64,000 nt of DNA. Origin: an uncultured Bacteroidales bacterium (GTDB lineage: Bacteria; Bacteroidota; Bacteroidia; Bacteroidales; UBA932). The notes under the pieces are model-generated. The model searched no databases. It was not told where the DNA came from and saw only the letters and a program-made list of their open reading frames with translations. The stretch covers positions 121,119 through 185,118 of the forward strand of contig CASEBV010000006.1 in assembly GCA_949286415.1 (NCBI GenBank). Reading direction: 5' to 3'. Position 1 is the first letter of the stretch; the number at the start of each line of letters is the position of its first letter. Position numbers and translations under genes: made by a program. This document shows, in pieces, positions 1 through 9,300 of the stretch.

Positions 1-625
1 AATCCAGCAGAACAAGCCTGTAGCCTTGTGGAGCCGGGTTGAACGGATAGTACCTGTATTCCATTGTCTTGCAGTCAAGTCTCATCAGATGACCCTTTTT
101 CCCGAATATCGACGCGAACTGGTCCATGATGCCGCACTTGACTCCGCAATAGTTGTGTTCAGTGGCCTGGCCTATCCTGGCAAGCTCGAACTTGTCAATG
201 CCGAGGTTGAAAAGATAATTAAGGGCAAATGCGAATGTGCTTTCAAGAGCCGCTGATGAAGACATTCCTGCACCGAGCGGCACATCGCCCGCAAACACTG
301 CATTGAATCCTCCTATCCTGCCCCCACGCTTGATTATTTCCCGGCAGACGCCGAACACATATCTTGCCCAGCTCTGCTGAGGTATGTCTTCCTCTTCAAA
401 TCCGAATTCCACGCATTCGTCAAGATCAAGGGCATATACACATGCTTTCTCCGAGCCGTTCAGCTCCATTTCCGCCATTATTCCCTTATCCACTGCGCCA
501 GGAAAGACATATCCACCGTTGTAGTCCGTATGTTCGCCGATGAGATTGATTCTGCCGGCAGAGGCGAAGAACTCGCCGTCATGCCCGAAAAGAGTTCTGA
601 ATTTTTCAGATATCCTTGATTTCAT
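1..625 (-). CDS. galK: Galactokinase, 5' part (runs off the window)
   Basis: Reading the minus strand from the ATG at 625 gives 208 codons of an open frame that continues past base 1. Galactokinase phosphorylates galactose at C1 with ATP in the Leloir pathway, in the cytoplasm. The galactokinase signature GRINLIGEHTDYN lies at residues 24-36. The GHMP-kinase phosphate-binding loop PLGAGMSSSAALE lies at about 116-128. Both are intact. The C-terminal half lies outside the window, so its completeness cannot be judged. A TATCTTTG promoter element sits just upstream, inside the 3' end of the neighbouring hydrolase gene, so galK is probably transcribed on its own. Confidence 0.96.
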   Translation of the reverse strand, partial: MKSRISEKFRTLFGHDGEFFASAGRINLIGEHTDYNGGYVFPGAVDKGIMAEMELNGSEKACVYALDLDECVEFGFEEEDIPQQSWARYVFGVCREIIKRGGRIGGFNAVFAGDVPLGAGMSSSAALESTFAFALNYLFNLGIDKFELARIGQATEHNYCGVKCGIMDQFASIFGKKGHLMRLDCKTMEYRYYPFNPAPQGYRLVLLD

Positions 626-665
626 TTTTATTGTTGTTTAATAGTTTTTGTCAAAATCATGCAGT

Positions 666-1736
666 TCATCTTTCAAAGATACCAATATCCCCCGACAAAG
701 CAATTTTTATTTTCAACAATATGGGCCAATGGTCGCTCACTCCGCCGATATATCTCGGCCCTGAATATGTTCTGAACGGCTTTTCGCCGGAATGCGCAGT
801 ATCCGGGACTGTAAGGAACGGAATATCCGGTATCTCCATTTCCGAGTCATCGGCTACCGGAGGGGACACTATGAACATGTCTATGAGCTCCCGTTTACCC
901 TGATACCTGATAGTCCCCTTCCCCTGATCATGGAGACAATCAGCCATATTGACAAGAAAAGATTCATCATATTCAAACAGAGGGCTGTCAGGAGTATCAT
1001 TGAAATCTCCCATGCTCACAATTTTAGGAGCCCCGTCCGCAGATGAGGAAAATATTGAGTCACAAACAGAGACCATGATATTCATAGCTGCCTTTCTCTT
1101 CGGGGCCGACACTTCCTCTCCCCCGAATTTTGAAGGATGGTGGTTAACCAGAAAATGCCATGTCTCCCCACTCTGAAAATGTTTCAGAGCCACATAAAGT
1201 ATGTCTCTTGTCAGAAAAGAAGCCGTCCCCCGGAGAGCTCCGGCATTCCCGTTGAATACAGGACTTCCGGAGACACGGACAGGCCTCGCACTGATTTTTT
1301 TGAAAATTTCTCTCCGGTAGACGAGCGCGACATCAATTCCTCTCGGATCAGGAGAATCGTAATGCACCGCCTCGTATCCATATTTGCGCAATGCCGTCGA
1401 CTTAAGAATTGAATTCAGTACAAATCCGTTTTCCACTTCGGCAAATCCGACCACATCAGGCATTCTTCCGCATCTGCTTCCAGTCCATAGCAGAGCCTTG
1501 GCCACGGCATTGCACTTTGTATAAAACCTGCCCTTTGTCCAGCGCCTTTCCCCGAATGACGAAAATTCCCTGTCAGAATCACCGGCACCCGAATCCCTCC
1601 AGTCAAAGAAATTCTCCAGATTCCAGAAAAGCACCAGCAGAGAATCATTCCCGGCATATGCCGGAGACACCTGAATCAAAAGACATAATGACATTGTGAC
1701 AATCCCAGAAGCAATTCCTCTTGACATAATTGACAT
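666..1736 (-). CDS. Secreted endonuclease/exonuclease/phosphatase (EEP) family protein
   Basis: This is a 356-residue protein with an N-terminal signal peptide (about residues 1-28, ending near SPAYA). The mature part follows the EEP fold: an early FWNLENFFDW block with the Asn that begins the active site, AEVEN with the metal-binding Glu, VNHHPSKFGG, a GDFNDTPDSP block with the catalytic Asp/Asn pair, and a C-terminal SDHWP. Family members hydrolyse phosphodiester or phosphomonoester bonds in DNA, RNA or lipids, and the substrate here cannot be read from sequence. Export suggests nutrient or nucleic-acid scavenging in the periplasm. It lies between galK and the divergent ychF. Confidence 0.85.
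   Translation of the reverse strand: MSIMSRGIASGIVTMSLCLLIQVSPAYAGNDSLLVLFWNLENFFDWRDSGAGDSDREFSSFGERRWTKGRFYTKCNAVAKALLWTGSRCGRMPDVVGFAEVENGFVLNSILKSTALRKYGYEAVHYDSPDPRGIDVALVYRREIFKKISARPVRVSGSPVFNGNAGALRGTASFLTRDILYVALKHFQSGETWHFLVNHHPSKFGGEEVSAPKRKAAMNIMVSVCDSIFSSSADGAPKIVSMGDFNDTPDSPLFEYDESFLVNMADCLHDQGKGTIRYQGKRELIDMFIVSPPVADDSEMEIPDIPFLTVPDTAHSGEKPFRTYSGPRYIGGVSDHWPILLKIKIALSGDIGIFER
674..681 (-). promoter_or_regulatory. Promoter -7 element for galK
   Basis: TATCTTTG on the minus strand matches the Bacteroidota -7 consensus TAnnTTTG, about 49 nt before the galK ATG. It overlaps the last codons of the hydrolase gene upstream. I do not see a well-spaced -33 TTTG. Confidence 0.5.
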
Positions 1737-1826
1737 TTTTTATTCATGATTATTCCGAATATCGGCACATAAAAGAGAAAAAAAGTCCAAAAAGAGAAAA
1801 ATGTGGTGAAATGCATGAATAATTAG

Positions 1827-1834
1827 TAACTTTG
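1827..1834 (+). promoter_or_regulatory. Promoter -7 element for ychF
   Basis: TAACTTTG matches TAnnTTTG. Transcription would begin near 1840, giving a leader of about 16 nt before the ATG at 1857. Confidence 0.6.
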
Positions 1835-1856
1835 CCGCCCAAAACAGCATAATATC

Positions 1857-2960
1857 ATGTCACTCAAGTGCGGAATAGTAGGACTTCCGAATGTGGGTAA
1901 ATCCACTCTTTTCAATTGTATAAGCTCGGGGAAAGCCCAGAGTGCCAACTTCCCTTTCTGTACGATAGAACCCAACATAGGCTCTACCATAGTGCCTGAC
2001 AAAAGGCTTGAAGTGCTGGAACAACTGTGCAAGCCGAAGAGGGTCGTTCCGGCGACAGTGGAGATTGTCGATATTGCAGGACTTGTCAAGGGCGCAAGCA
2101 AAGGCGAAGGTCTCGGAAACCAGTTTCTGGCAAACATCAGGGAAACAGATGCTATCCTTCATGTCCTCAGGTGCTTTGATGATCCGAATATTGTCCATGT
2201 GGACGGAAGCGTGGATCCTGTCAGAGACAAGGAAGTAATCGACATGGAGCTCCAGCTGAAAGACCTTGAGACAGTAGAAAACAGACTTGCAAAAGTCCAG
2301 AAGCAGGCTCAGGCCGGAGGAGACAAGAGTGCAAAGAAACTTTTTGAACTCCTGCAGCGCTACAGGGAAGCCCTCCTGCAGGGCAAGTCTTGCCGCAGAG
2401 TCAGGCTTGAGACTCCTGAGGAGGAACAGCTTGCAAAAGACCTTTTCCTTCTTACCGACAAGCCTGTGATGTATGTCTGCAATGTGGACGAAGCCTCGGC
2501 GGCTGAAGGAAATGAATATGTCGAACGCGTCCGCGAGGCAGTGAAAGACGAAAATGCCGAAATTCTTGTCATTGCAGCCAAGATTGAGTCCGATATCGCA
2601 GAACTCGACACTTATGAAGAGCGCCAGATGTTCCTTGAAGAAATGGGGCTCGAGGAGTCAGGAGTAGTCCGTCTCATACAGAAGGCTTATTCCCTGCTCA
2701 ATCTCCAGACATTCTTCACCGCAGGAGCTGACGAATGCAGGGCCTGGACCATCAACAAGGGAGACAAGGCTCCGAAAGCCGCCGGAGTAATCCATTCTGA
2801 CTTTGAAAAAGGCTTTATAAGGGCTGAAGTCATCAAGTATGAGGATTTCATTGAATTGAAGTCCGAAGCTGCCTGCAGAGCCGCAGGAAAGCTCGGAATT
2901 GAAGGCAAGGACTATGTCGTCCAGGATGGGGACATAATGCATTTCCTCTTCAATGTCTGA
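1857..2960 (+). CDS. ychF: Ribosome-associated ATPase YchF (Obg family)
   Basis: This 367-residue protein is the usual length for the family. The P-loop GLPNVGKST lies at residues 9-17, followed by DIAGLVKGAS (switch region) and a C-terminal TGS domain (about 280-366) ending in the conserved DGDIMHFLFNV. YchF/OLA1 prefers ATP over GTP, binds ribosomes and is linked to stress and redox responses. The gene is monocistronic: its own promoter lies 16 nt upstream and a hairpin terminator follows before the convergent ppiD. Confidence 0.97.
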   Translation: MSLKCGIVGLPNVGKSTLFNCISSGKAQSANFPFCTIEPNIGSTIVPDKRLEVLEQLCKPKRVVPATVEIVDIAGLVKGASKGEGLGNQFLANIRETDAILHVLRCFDDPNIVHVDGSVDPVRDKEVIDMELQLKDLETVENRLAKVQKQAQAGGDKSAKKLFELLQRYREALLQGKSCRRVRLETPEEEQLAKDLFLLTDKPVMYVCNVDEASAAEGNEYVERVREAVKDENAEILVIAAKIESDIAELDTYEERQMFLEEMGLEESGVVRLIQKAYSLLNLQTFFTAGADECRAWTINKGDKAPKAAGVIHSDFEKGFIRAEVIKYEDFIELKSEAACRAAGKLGIEGKDYVVQDGDIMHFLFNV

Positions 2961-2986
2961 CAGAACATGCCAGAGACAGAAAAAGT

Positions 2987-3012
2987 GAAGGGCGGCCAAA
3001 CGGTCGCCCTTC
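2987..3012 (+). terminator. Terminator between ychF and ppiD
   Basis: An inverted repeat with 8-bp arms, GAAGGGCG and CGCCCTTC, lies 27 bp after the ychF stop and is followed by AAAATTATAT. It sits between convergent genes and may serve both strands. Confidence 0.7.
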
Positions 3013-3063
3013 AAAATTATATCATGAGGCTTTGCAGAGATTCTTCTGCAAGTCTGATGCCTT

Positions 3064-5160
3064 CTAATAGAATCTTGCCCTGTTGTCCTTGACATCTGCA
3101 TCCTGCATCATCACCGGCACGAGCATCTGAAGACTGTACTGCGACATCTGTGCATCCCGTGTCTTGGCGTCATCCTCAGTATAGAATGCCCCTGTGTCAT
3201 GTGCAGTCACTTTATATACATAGACCCCCACATTTCCTGCAAGCGGAGCGGAAATCTTTCCTGGTTCAGCCACAGATACAGCACCGATGAACTTAGGGTC
3301 AAGTCCCTGCGATGTAAGTGAGGCGAAAGCAATGCCGTCCTTTGTGCTTACTGTCGTGCCAAGAGTATCTGCAATTGCCTGCATATCGGTAAGACCGCTG
3401 ATTTTTTCTGCGATTTCAGCCGCTCTCTTGACCCCGAGCTTCTCCCTGTAGAGGATGTTCCTGATGCCTGAGGACACTTCGTCTACTGTAGCATAACCTT
3501 CTTTATGAATACCTTTGAGTGCTGCCACAAAGAAATAGTTGTTGTTGACGGTGATGATATCCGATACCTTTCCCTGCTTGGCTTCAAAAGCCCATCTTGC
3601 CACTTCCTTTGTACCGTCAATTGCTCCGAGCCTGTCTGTTCCTTCAAGCATCCTGTTCACAGGATGAGAATAAAGTCCGCCCTCTTCCACGGCTTTCTTA
3701 TAATTTTCATATTTGCCGGCAGACTTCACCGCAAGGTCATTGGCCTGAGAATAATATTTGTTGAAAGTCTCCTTGCCTGCTATCGCAGTCTTCTCAAGGA
3801 TGGCTACCTGCTTCTTGAGCATCGGCTCTGTCCTGTCCGTGACTTTCACAATATGTTTACCATACTGGGTGTCAAGGACGAAAATCTTGTTGAGAGGAGC
3901 GGTCATCACTGACTCCATTCCAGGTATCATATAGGTCTGGGTCATCCAACCTATGTCACCTCTCTCGGCTACATTTGGATTCTGGTCTGCAGAATACATT
4001 GCGGCAACATTAGCAAAAGATTCCCTGCCTCTGTTGAGGACTCCGACAAGACTGTCGGCAAGAGCTTCCTGGTCTCCCTGAAGAAGGATGTGCTTTACGA
4101 ACACTGAATCCGGAACCATCCTGCTGTCAAGGACTTTTGCCACATAGAATGTATTGTCCTTCGTAAATACCCCGGATGTGCCCTTGCCGTCATTGAATAC
4201 AAAATCATTGACATCGGCAGATATTGTGGAGAGCTCTCCAGGCCTGTAATAATACTCGGAATATGACCTGTCGGAATTTCTGAGAAGGAATCCCTTCATG
4301 CCGTCCTTGTCTGTCGCGGCAAACTCGTCATATACCTTGAGTATCTGCTCATTTGTTGCAGCTATGTCTTCATCAGAAGGCTTGACTTCAAATACGACAT
4401 ACTCGATGTCCCTGCTTGCCTGCTGACGGTAAAACTCCTTGTGTGACTTGTAGTAGTCCTTGATTTCCTTGTCCGATACCACGATTGTGGAGTCAGTGCG
4501 GAATCCGTATGGAACCATGACGAACTCGACGTCGGTGGTATTGTTGTTCTCGTCAATCTGTCTTGCAAGCATCAGCGGATTGGCAAAGTTTCCCTGAGTG
4601 AAGAGGGAACCGTATTTTGCATAGAACTGCTGGTTATATATCGTATTCTGAAGATACTCTATATACATGCCTATGCTGCCTGACTGGTCGTTGTGCCTTG
4701 CCTGCACAAGTTCGATGAACCTGTCTTTTGAAAAATTCCCGCTCTCGTCAAAGAAGGACGGATCCTGTGAAATGAGCGGAGAGACCATGTCTCCGGCAGT
4801 CAGAGCGAACATCTCGGCTTCGCCTACATTAATGCCGGCAGCCTTTGCGTTCCTGACAAAAAGATACCTGTCAATCAATGACTGCCAGGCTGCATTTCTC
4901 ACCGACTCTATCTCCTGCTCAGAATGTGCGGAAGACCCTGTCATTATCTCATTGAGTGTGGTAAAATATTCAATGTCCTTCTCAAAATCCTGATACGAAA
5001 TGTCTTTGCCGTTTATTTCACCGACATCATACTTTGATGACATTGAATTGGAAACAGCTTCAAGTGTGGTAGGGTCAATTATGAATGACAGCAACGCCAA
5101 TGCAATGACGATGGTTATGAACACACCGAGCTTCACGCGAATTTTTTCAAGAACCGCCAT
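3064..5160 (-). CDS. ppiD: PpiD/SurA-type peptidyl-prolyl isomerase
   Basis: This is a 698-residue membrane-anchored periplasmic chaperone. One transmembrane helix lies at about residues 11-30. A SurA_N-like segment follows (GEINGKDISYQDFEKDIEYF), then a parvulin domain at about 340-450 with FVKHILLQGDQ, an RGDIGW block and a GKHIVKV end. A second, weaker parvulin-like stretch lies near 520-560. PpiD-type proteins hold and fold outer-membrane proteins as they leave the Sec channel. It is the last gene of the coaX-to-ppiD envelope run. A 74-bp gap after lptC holds a near-consensus promoter (TAACTTCG at 5212-5205), so it may also be made independently. Confidence 0.93.
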   Translation of the reverse strand: MAVLEKIRVKLGVFITIVIALALLSFIIDPTTLEAVSNSMSSKYDVGEINGKDISYQDFEKDIEYFTTLNEIMTGSSAHSEQEIESVRNAAWQSLIDRYLFVRNAKAAGINVGEAEMFALTAGDMVSPLISQDPSFFDESGNFSKDRFIELVQARHNDQSGSIGMYIEYLQNTIYNQQFYAKYGSLFTQGNFANPLMLARQIDENNNTTDVEFVMVPYGFRTDSTIVVSDKEIKDYYKSHKEFYRQQASRDIEYVVFEVKPSDEDIAATNEQILKVYDEFAATDKDGMKGFLLRNSDRSYSEYYYRPGELSTISADVNDFVFNDGKGTSGVFTKDNTFYVAKVLDSRMVPDSVFVKHILLQGDQEALADSLVGVLNRGRESFANVAAMYSADQNPNVAERGDIGWMTQTYMIPGMESVMTAPLNKIFVLDTQYGKHIVKVTDRTEPMLKKQVAILEKTAIAGKETFNKYYSQANDLAVKSAGKYENYKKAVEEGGLYSHPVNRMLEGTDRLGAIDGTKEVARWAFEAKQGKVSDIITVNNNYFFVAALKGIHKEGYATVDEVSSGIRNILYREKLGVKRAAEIAEKISGLTDMQAIADTLGTTVSTKDGIAFASLTSQGLDPKFIGAVSVAEPGKISAPLAGNVGVYVYKVTAHDTGAFYTEDDAKTRDAQMSQYSLQMLVPVMMQDADVKDNRARFY

Positions 5161-5234
5161 CTCTTTATCTAACTTTTAATTTTTTACTGATTCGTTTTGG
5201 GCTGCGAAGTTAATAATTTTCCGAGAAATCTTCA

Positions 5235-5861
5235 CTATTTTTTTAGTATGGGGCCTATAAAATTGACAGAATCTATGTCAGTTGCAGTAGAATCCTGCTT
5301 CACCACGGCAAAATTGTCAAATACCTTGAGTATTATCGTATTTCTTGCCCTTTCATCCGACTCCATCCCGTAGCCCTGTATAAAGCCGTCCGGAGAATAC
5401 ATCTTCACATAGCAGTCAGTATATATTTTTCCGTTCTGCCTGTCCCAATAGAGGGTGTCCGTCTCCATCACCTCCTTCTTGATGATATTCTTGACGACAA
5501 CATTTCCGAAAGCCTTCCATGTCTCCCTCTTGTCCTCGAATTTCTCATGCCTTGCATTGTCGGAAGTTATTTCAGTCTCAAGCAGCCCCTGCTCATTGTA
5601 CCCGTATACGGCAAAGCCTTCCGGAAAGAGTTCGTATGACATTGTGTCCCTTTCATATCTTTCCATAAGGTCCGCCTCCATCCTCATCTGCAGGATTCCG
5701 TTTTCCGACTGCACGACAAACATGTTGTCCACTGTCTGCACGGGAGTCTCGGCTATATTCAGAGAATCTGCCACTCCGAGATTGCTCTTGCATGAATAGA
5801 CAACGAAAGCAACCGCAAATGCGGTTGCTGCCGTCTTGAGTATATAAGGTATTTTAACCAA
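5235..5861 (-). CDS. lptC: LPS export protein LptC
   Basis: This 208-residue protein has an N-terminal hydrophobic segment ending in a Cys (VVYSCKS), so it may be a lipoprotein rather than a plain bitopic protein. The LptC/OstA-like beta fold is visible from VVQSENGILQMRMEADLMERY through DNARHEKFEDKRETWKAFGNVVVKN to the DTLYWDRQNGKIYTD block. LptC takes LPS from LptB2FG and passes it to the periplasmic LptA bridge. It starts 4 bp after the TPR gene, so the two are translationally close. lptE lies about 52 kb away in the same window. Confidence 0.9.
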   Translation of the reverse strand: MVKIPYILKTAATAFAVAFVVYSCKSNLGVADSLNIAETPVQTVDNMFVVQSENGILQMRMEADLMERYERDTMSYELFPEGFAVYGYNEQGLLETEITSDNARHEKFEDKRETWKAFGNVVVKNIIKKEVMETDTLYWDRQNGKIYTDCYVKMYSPDGFIQGYGMESDERARNTIILKVFDNFAVVKQDSTATDIDSVNFIGPILKK

Positions 5862-5865
5862 TTTG

Positions 5866-7188
5866 CTATTCCTGGGTCCTTACTGTTGTGAGAGCTCTCA
5901 TGCCGCCGCATGATACGGTGTAAGAATCACCGTCAGTGATATTGTACATGAATGCCTCGGCTGTCTGAGGAAAATATGTGCTGTACTGCCCGATAAGCCT
6001 GTTGGCTTCCTCAGCAAGAGACGGGTCTGCATTCCTTGCCTTTACAAGATAGTCAACTGCAACCCAGTACGGTGCCCTCTGCTCAATTTCATTTCCAGGA
6101 CATACCTGTGAGCCCCAGATGGTTCCTATGAGCATGTATGACTTTCCTGCGTATGAAGGATCAAGGTCAATTGCGTCAAGGGCAGACTTGAATGCCTTGG
6201 CATTGCTGCCGGCATGTGAACATGCCACTGCAAGCTCGTAATAGTATTCTGCATCTGTCAGATTATCAGAATCAGGAGAAGCAATAGCCTCCTCCATATA
6301 CTTGATTGCCGAATCAATGTCACCCTTTGAGTTATAGAGCTTGAAGAGGAAATATGCTGTCTGGTATGAAGGGTCGAGCTGATGCATCTTGGTGGCGGCC
6401 TGGAGGAAGAGGTCATTGTCAGTACATCCTTCAGTAGAAGCCATCATCATCACAATGCTGCTTACGGTCTCAAGGTTGTCAGGATTCTCCTCAAATCTCG
6501 GAGTAAAGAGAGAGATGAGCTTGTCGCAGTCGGCGATTTTGCTGGATATGAAGAGACTTTCGATGTCTTTCCTTACTTTTTCATTCTGCTGCTTCTGGAC
6601 TTCAGACTTAGGGTCCATCTTGTACATGAGAGCCATCACTTCCTCATAGTCGTTGAGAACTGTCTCAGCGTCAAGGACTCCTTTCTGATAGAGATCGACT
6701 GCAGTATTGATTGTAAAGAGAAGAATGTTAGGCTTTACCTGCTCCTCATTGGCCGCAATGACTTCCTTGAAGCCGTCATACTGCGCCTTAGGATCATTCT
6801 TGAGATAATTGATGATATCTGTTCCCTTGTTGTTCATGGCTGTCACAGCATATTTTGAATAATACTGCGCCCTTGTGTTGTGAAGAGAGAGGAGAGTATC
6901 AATCAGCGCATTTCTGTAGACAGTGTTCTGACTGTTCTTTCCTATGAGATATCTCATGAGGGTAGTACCGTCGATGAGCATTGTCTGGCTCGCAGTAGGA
7001 GGACAGAGTGTGTACGCCTTTCTCCAGTTCGGAAGGGAGGCATCGTAATTCTTCTGCTTGAAATACTCCTTGTAATAAGAGAGGTATTTTATGCATTCTG
7101 CACTGTCCGCACCATATTTTCCCTGTGCAAACAATGATGTGCCGCCTATCATGGCCAAGGCGATCAGAGATAAAAGCAACTTCTTCAT
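5866..7188 (-). CDS. Exported tetratricopeptide-repeat protein
   Basis: This 440-residue protein has a cleavable signal peptide (MKKLLLSLIALAMIGGTSLFAQ). Helical repeats fill the mature part, with clear TPR-like units such as YQTAYFLFKLYNSKGDIDSAIKYMEEA and AEYYYELAVACSHAGSNAKAF. The function is unknown. TPR proteins usually scaffold protein complexes. Its position between an outer-membrane protein gene and lptC points to a role in envelope assembly, by context only. Confidence 0.85.
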   Translation of the reverse strand: MKKLLLSLIALAMIGGTSLFAQGKYGADSAECIKYLSYYKEYFKQKNYDASLPNWRKAYTLCPPTASQTMLIDGTTLMRYLIGKNSQNTVYRNALIDTLLSLHNTRAQYYSKYAVTAMNNKGTDIINYLKNDPKAQYDGFKEVIAANEEQVKPNILLFTINTAVDLYQKGVLDAETVLNDYEEVMALMYKMDPKSEVQKQQNEKVRKDIESLFISSKIADCDKLISLFTPRFEENPDNLETVSSIVMMMASTEGCTDNDLFLQAATKMHQLDPSYQTAYFLFKLYNSKGDIDSAIKYMEEAIASPDSDNLTDAEYYYELAVACSHAGSNAKAFKSALDAIDLDPSYAGKSYMLIGTIWGSQVCPGNEIEQRAPYWVAVDYLVKARNADPSLAEEANRLIGQYSTYFPQTAEAFMYNITDGDSYTVSCGGMRALTTVRTQE

Positions 7189-7207
7189 AATTTATAGTTT
7201 TAATTGT

Positions 7208-8539
7208 TTAATTATATCGTGGTTTCTGGAACCATAGGTCATGTATGTTGAATCCTACTGAAAATGACACATATCTCTCCCTCACCATACTGTTCCTCAG
7301 ACTTCCCCTCTGTCCGAAATCAACACCGACAGTAATTCCGTTATACCATCTGAACACAGGCAATGTCACACCGAGCGTTATGCCGAACGAGTTCACCACA
7401 TTGCCGTCAAACAGATAATATGATGTGTCATAATATGCACCGGCCCTGTATGCGCAACGGCGCAGGTAATATCTGATGTCATTTCTGTTCGGGACTATCT
7501 CAAACCCTGCCCTCACCGAATGCGATACCGTAGATGTGAACACCGAACTTCCTTCGGCTGAAAATCCCGGCCTGCTTTCCATCCCCGTATTGCGCCAGTC
7601 GGACATGAGGTAATTGACCTCCGCACTCCACTTGTCGCCTCCTTTCACAGAGACTCCTACACCTATTTCATCTCCGAATTTAATTCCGTCGGCCGCATCA
7701 AGATGATTCACATTGTTTCTCAAAGTATCGGTAGTCTCTGAGGTATTCGCATAGCTGTATTCGGTAAGGCGCCCCCTTACATTTGTCCTGAGCCTGTATG
7801 TGGCTCCGACAGTCAATGAAAGGTTATTTCCGAGAGGCTGTTCGTACTGTACCCCGAACTTTCCGGTATATCCCCTGAGAAGCAGATTGTATCCGTTGTT
7901 GTCAGTCCTGTAGGAATCATCTTCGAAAGCCATGTTGTACACCTTGTCAAGGGAACCGAAATAATATATGAACTCAGCCCCGAGGGACAGCCTTCTCCAG
8001 AAAGTGACGGCACCGCCTGCAAACAGCTGATAAATGCTGCCTTCCCCATAATTGCTCAATCCGACATTGCCGGTATTGCCCACTATGTCCTGGTCGGTGA
8101 TGATGGATGAAAATTGATATCCTATGTCGCTGAACGGGGTGATTCCCACCATAAATGCGGATGACTTGTATATAGGAAAGCTTATTACAAAGTCGTGGAT
8201 ATTGAATGTATTGTTGCCGGAAATCAGCTTGTTTCCGTCTATGTTCTGCCTGTATATGGTATTTGATTCGGACAGTCCGAAATCTGCCATGAAAGAAAGG
8301 GAATCCCTTGCCGTCAGGGATGCAGGATTTACGATATTTATGAAACGTTTGCTGCGGTTGGCTATCCCGACCCCTCCCATACTCCTGTTATATGCGGTCC
8401 CTTCTTTTGAAAGATTTCCTATACCATAAATGGAATATGGTGAAAATGAACCGTATGCCCCATTTTCCTGACTATATGCCAAAGACGCACACAAAAGAAG
8501 AGTGCACAATGAGAATATTCTGAAAATAATCCTAGACAT
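7208..8539 (-). CDS. Outer-membrane beta-barrel protein (OmpP1/FadL-like)
   Basis: This 443-residue protein has a signal peptide ending ASLAYSQ. An N-terminal SPYSIYGIGNLSKEGTAYNRSMGGVGIA segment is typical of FadL-like barrels in Bacteroidota. Alternating amphipathic strands run to an aromatic C-terminal segment (FNIHDLWFQKPRYN). Transport of hydrophobic substrates is the family role, but the cargo is unknown. Its start overlaps the coaX stop by 8 bp, which suggests translational coupling. Confidence 0.82.
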   Translation of the reverse strand: MSRIIFRIFSLCTLLLCASLAYSQENGAYGSFSPYSIYGIGNLSKEGTAYNRSMGGVGIANRSKRFINIVNPASLTARDSLSFMADFGLSESNTIYRQNIDGNKLISGNNTFNIHDFVISFPIYKSSAFMVGITPFSDIGYQFSSIITDQDIVGNTGNVGLSNYGEGSIYQLFAGGAVTFWRRLSLGAEFIYYFGSLDKVYNMAFEDDSYRTDNNGYNLLLRGYTGKFGVQYEQPLGNNLSLTVGATYRLRTNVRGRLTEYSYANTSETTDTLRNNVNHLDAADGIKFGDEIGVGVSVKGGDKWSAEVNYLMSDWRNTGMESRPGFSAEGSSVFTSTVSHSVRAGFEIVPNRNDIRYYLRRCAYRAGAYYDTSYYLFDGNVVNSFGITLGVTLPVFRWYNGITVGVDFGQRGSLRNSMVRERYVSFSVGFNIHDLWFQKPRYN

Positions 8540-9245
8540 AATCTTCAGCTGTTAGAGCCAGACCCATCAAAACAAGGTTACAAACTACAAAGATGGAGTT
8601 TTTCATTCTTTTTGCAAAATAAATTGCGTCTCCCCCCGTAAAAACATTTATATTGTCAGGATAACGGCACAAATACCCTTCTATTTCAAATATTATGCCT
8701 TCTATTATCCCTGATTCTATTGACGATATGATGTCATGGCCGGTTCCGGTGATTTCAGAAGGAGTGTCCGTCAGAGGAAGGGAACGGGAATACCTGTTTA
8801 TCGCCTTGAATCTTGTACGGCATCCGAGGGAAATGTTTCCTCCGGAATAGTTTCCGTCCGCATCAAGAAAATCTATGGTAAGAGTAGTCCCGAAGTCAAA
8901 CAGAGTGCAGCCCCTTCCCTTGAAGAGATACCGTGCAGCTATGACTGACGCAGCCCTGTCCGGCGAAAGATATGAAGGAAGTCCGTTTTTCTCAAGTACA
9001 TCATTGTGCCTTGAGTCCATAATGACAAGGACGCGGCATTTTTCCCTGAATATCTTTTCTTCTTTTGAGGAAATTTCTCTTGAAGAGGAGATGACCATCA
9101 CATCAGGCTTGTCCTTTGAAACCAGAGAAAGTATGAAATCAGACATTTTCTCTCCCTGATACCTGAATGTCTTTCCGAGAGTAATCCCGTCCGTCCACGC
9201 GGCCTTCAGAGCCGTATTTCCTATATCTATAACAAGATTGCCCAC
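8532..9245 (-). CDS. coaX: Type III pantothenate kinase
   Basis: This 237-residue protein phosphorylates pantothenate, the first step of coenzyme A synthesis. The ASKHA phosphate-1 motif is at the start (VIDIGNTALKAAW). A SPDRAASVIAA block follows, then the phosphate-2 motif DFGTTLTIDFLDADGNYSGG with the catalytic Asp, and a late VFTGGDA segment. It is the first gene of the envelope operon and has its own promoter 25 bp upstream. A metabolic enzyme heading an LPS/OMP operon is a familiar Bacteroidales arrangement. Confidence 0.94.
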   Translation of the reverse strand: MGNLVIDIGNTALKAAWTDGITLGKTFRYQGEKMSDFILSLVSKDKPDVMVISSSREISSKEEKIFREKCRVLVIMDSRHNDVLEKNGLPSYLSPDRAASVIAARYLFKGRGCTLFDFGTTLTIDFLDADGNYSGGNISLGCRTRFKAINRYSRSLPLTDTPSEITGTGHDIISSIESGIIEGIIFEIEGYLCRYPDNINVFTGGDAIYFAKRMKNSIFVVCNLVLMGLALTAEDYV

Positions 9246-9269
9246 TTCTGAATATTAAAATGCATCCTG

Positions 9270-9300
9270 CAAATTTATAAATTATCACAACTATTGTCAA
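9270..9300 (-). promoter_or_regulatory. Promoter for coaX operon
   Basis: On the minus strand TAAATTTG (9277-9270) follows a TTG at 9300-9298 with a 20-nt spacer, close to the Bacteroidota consensus. It lies in the 51-bp mfd-coaX gap. Confidence 0.6.
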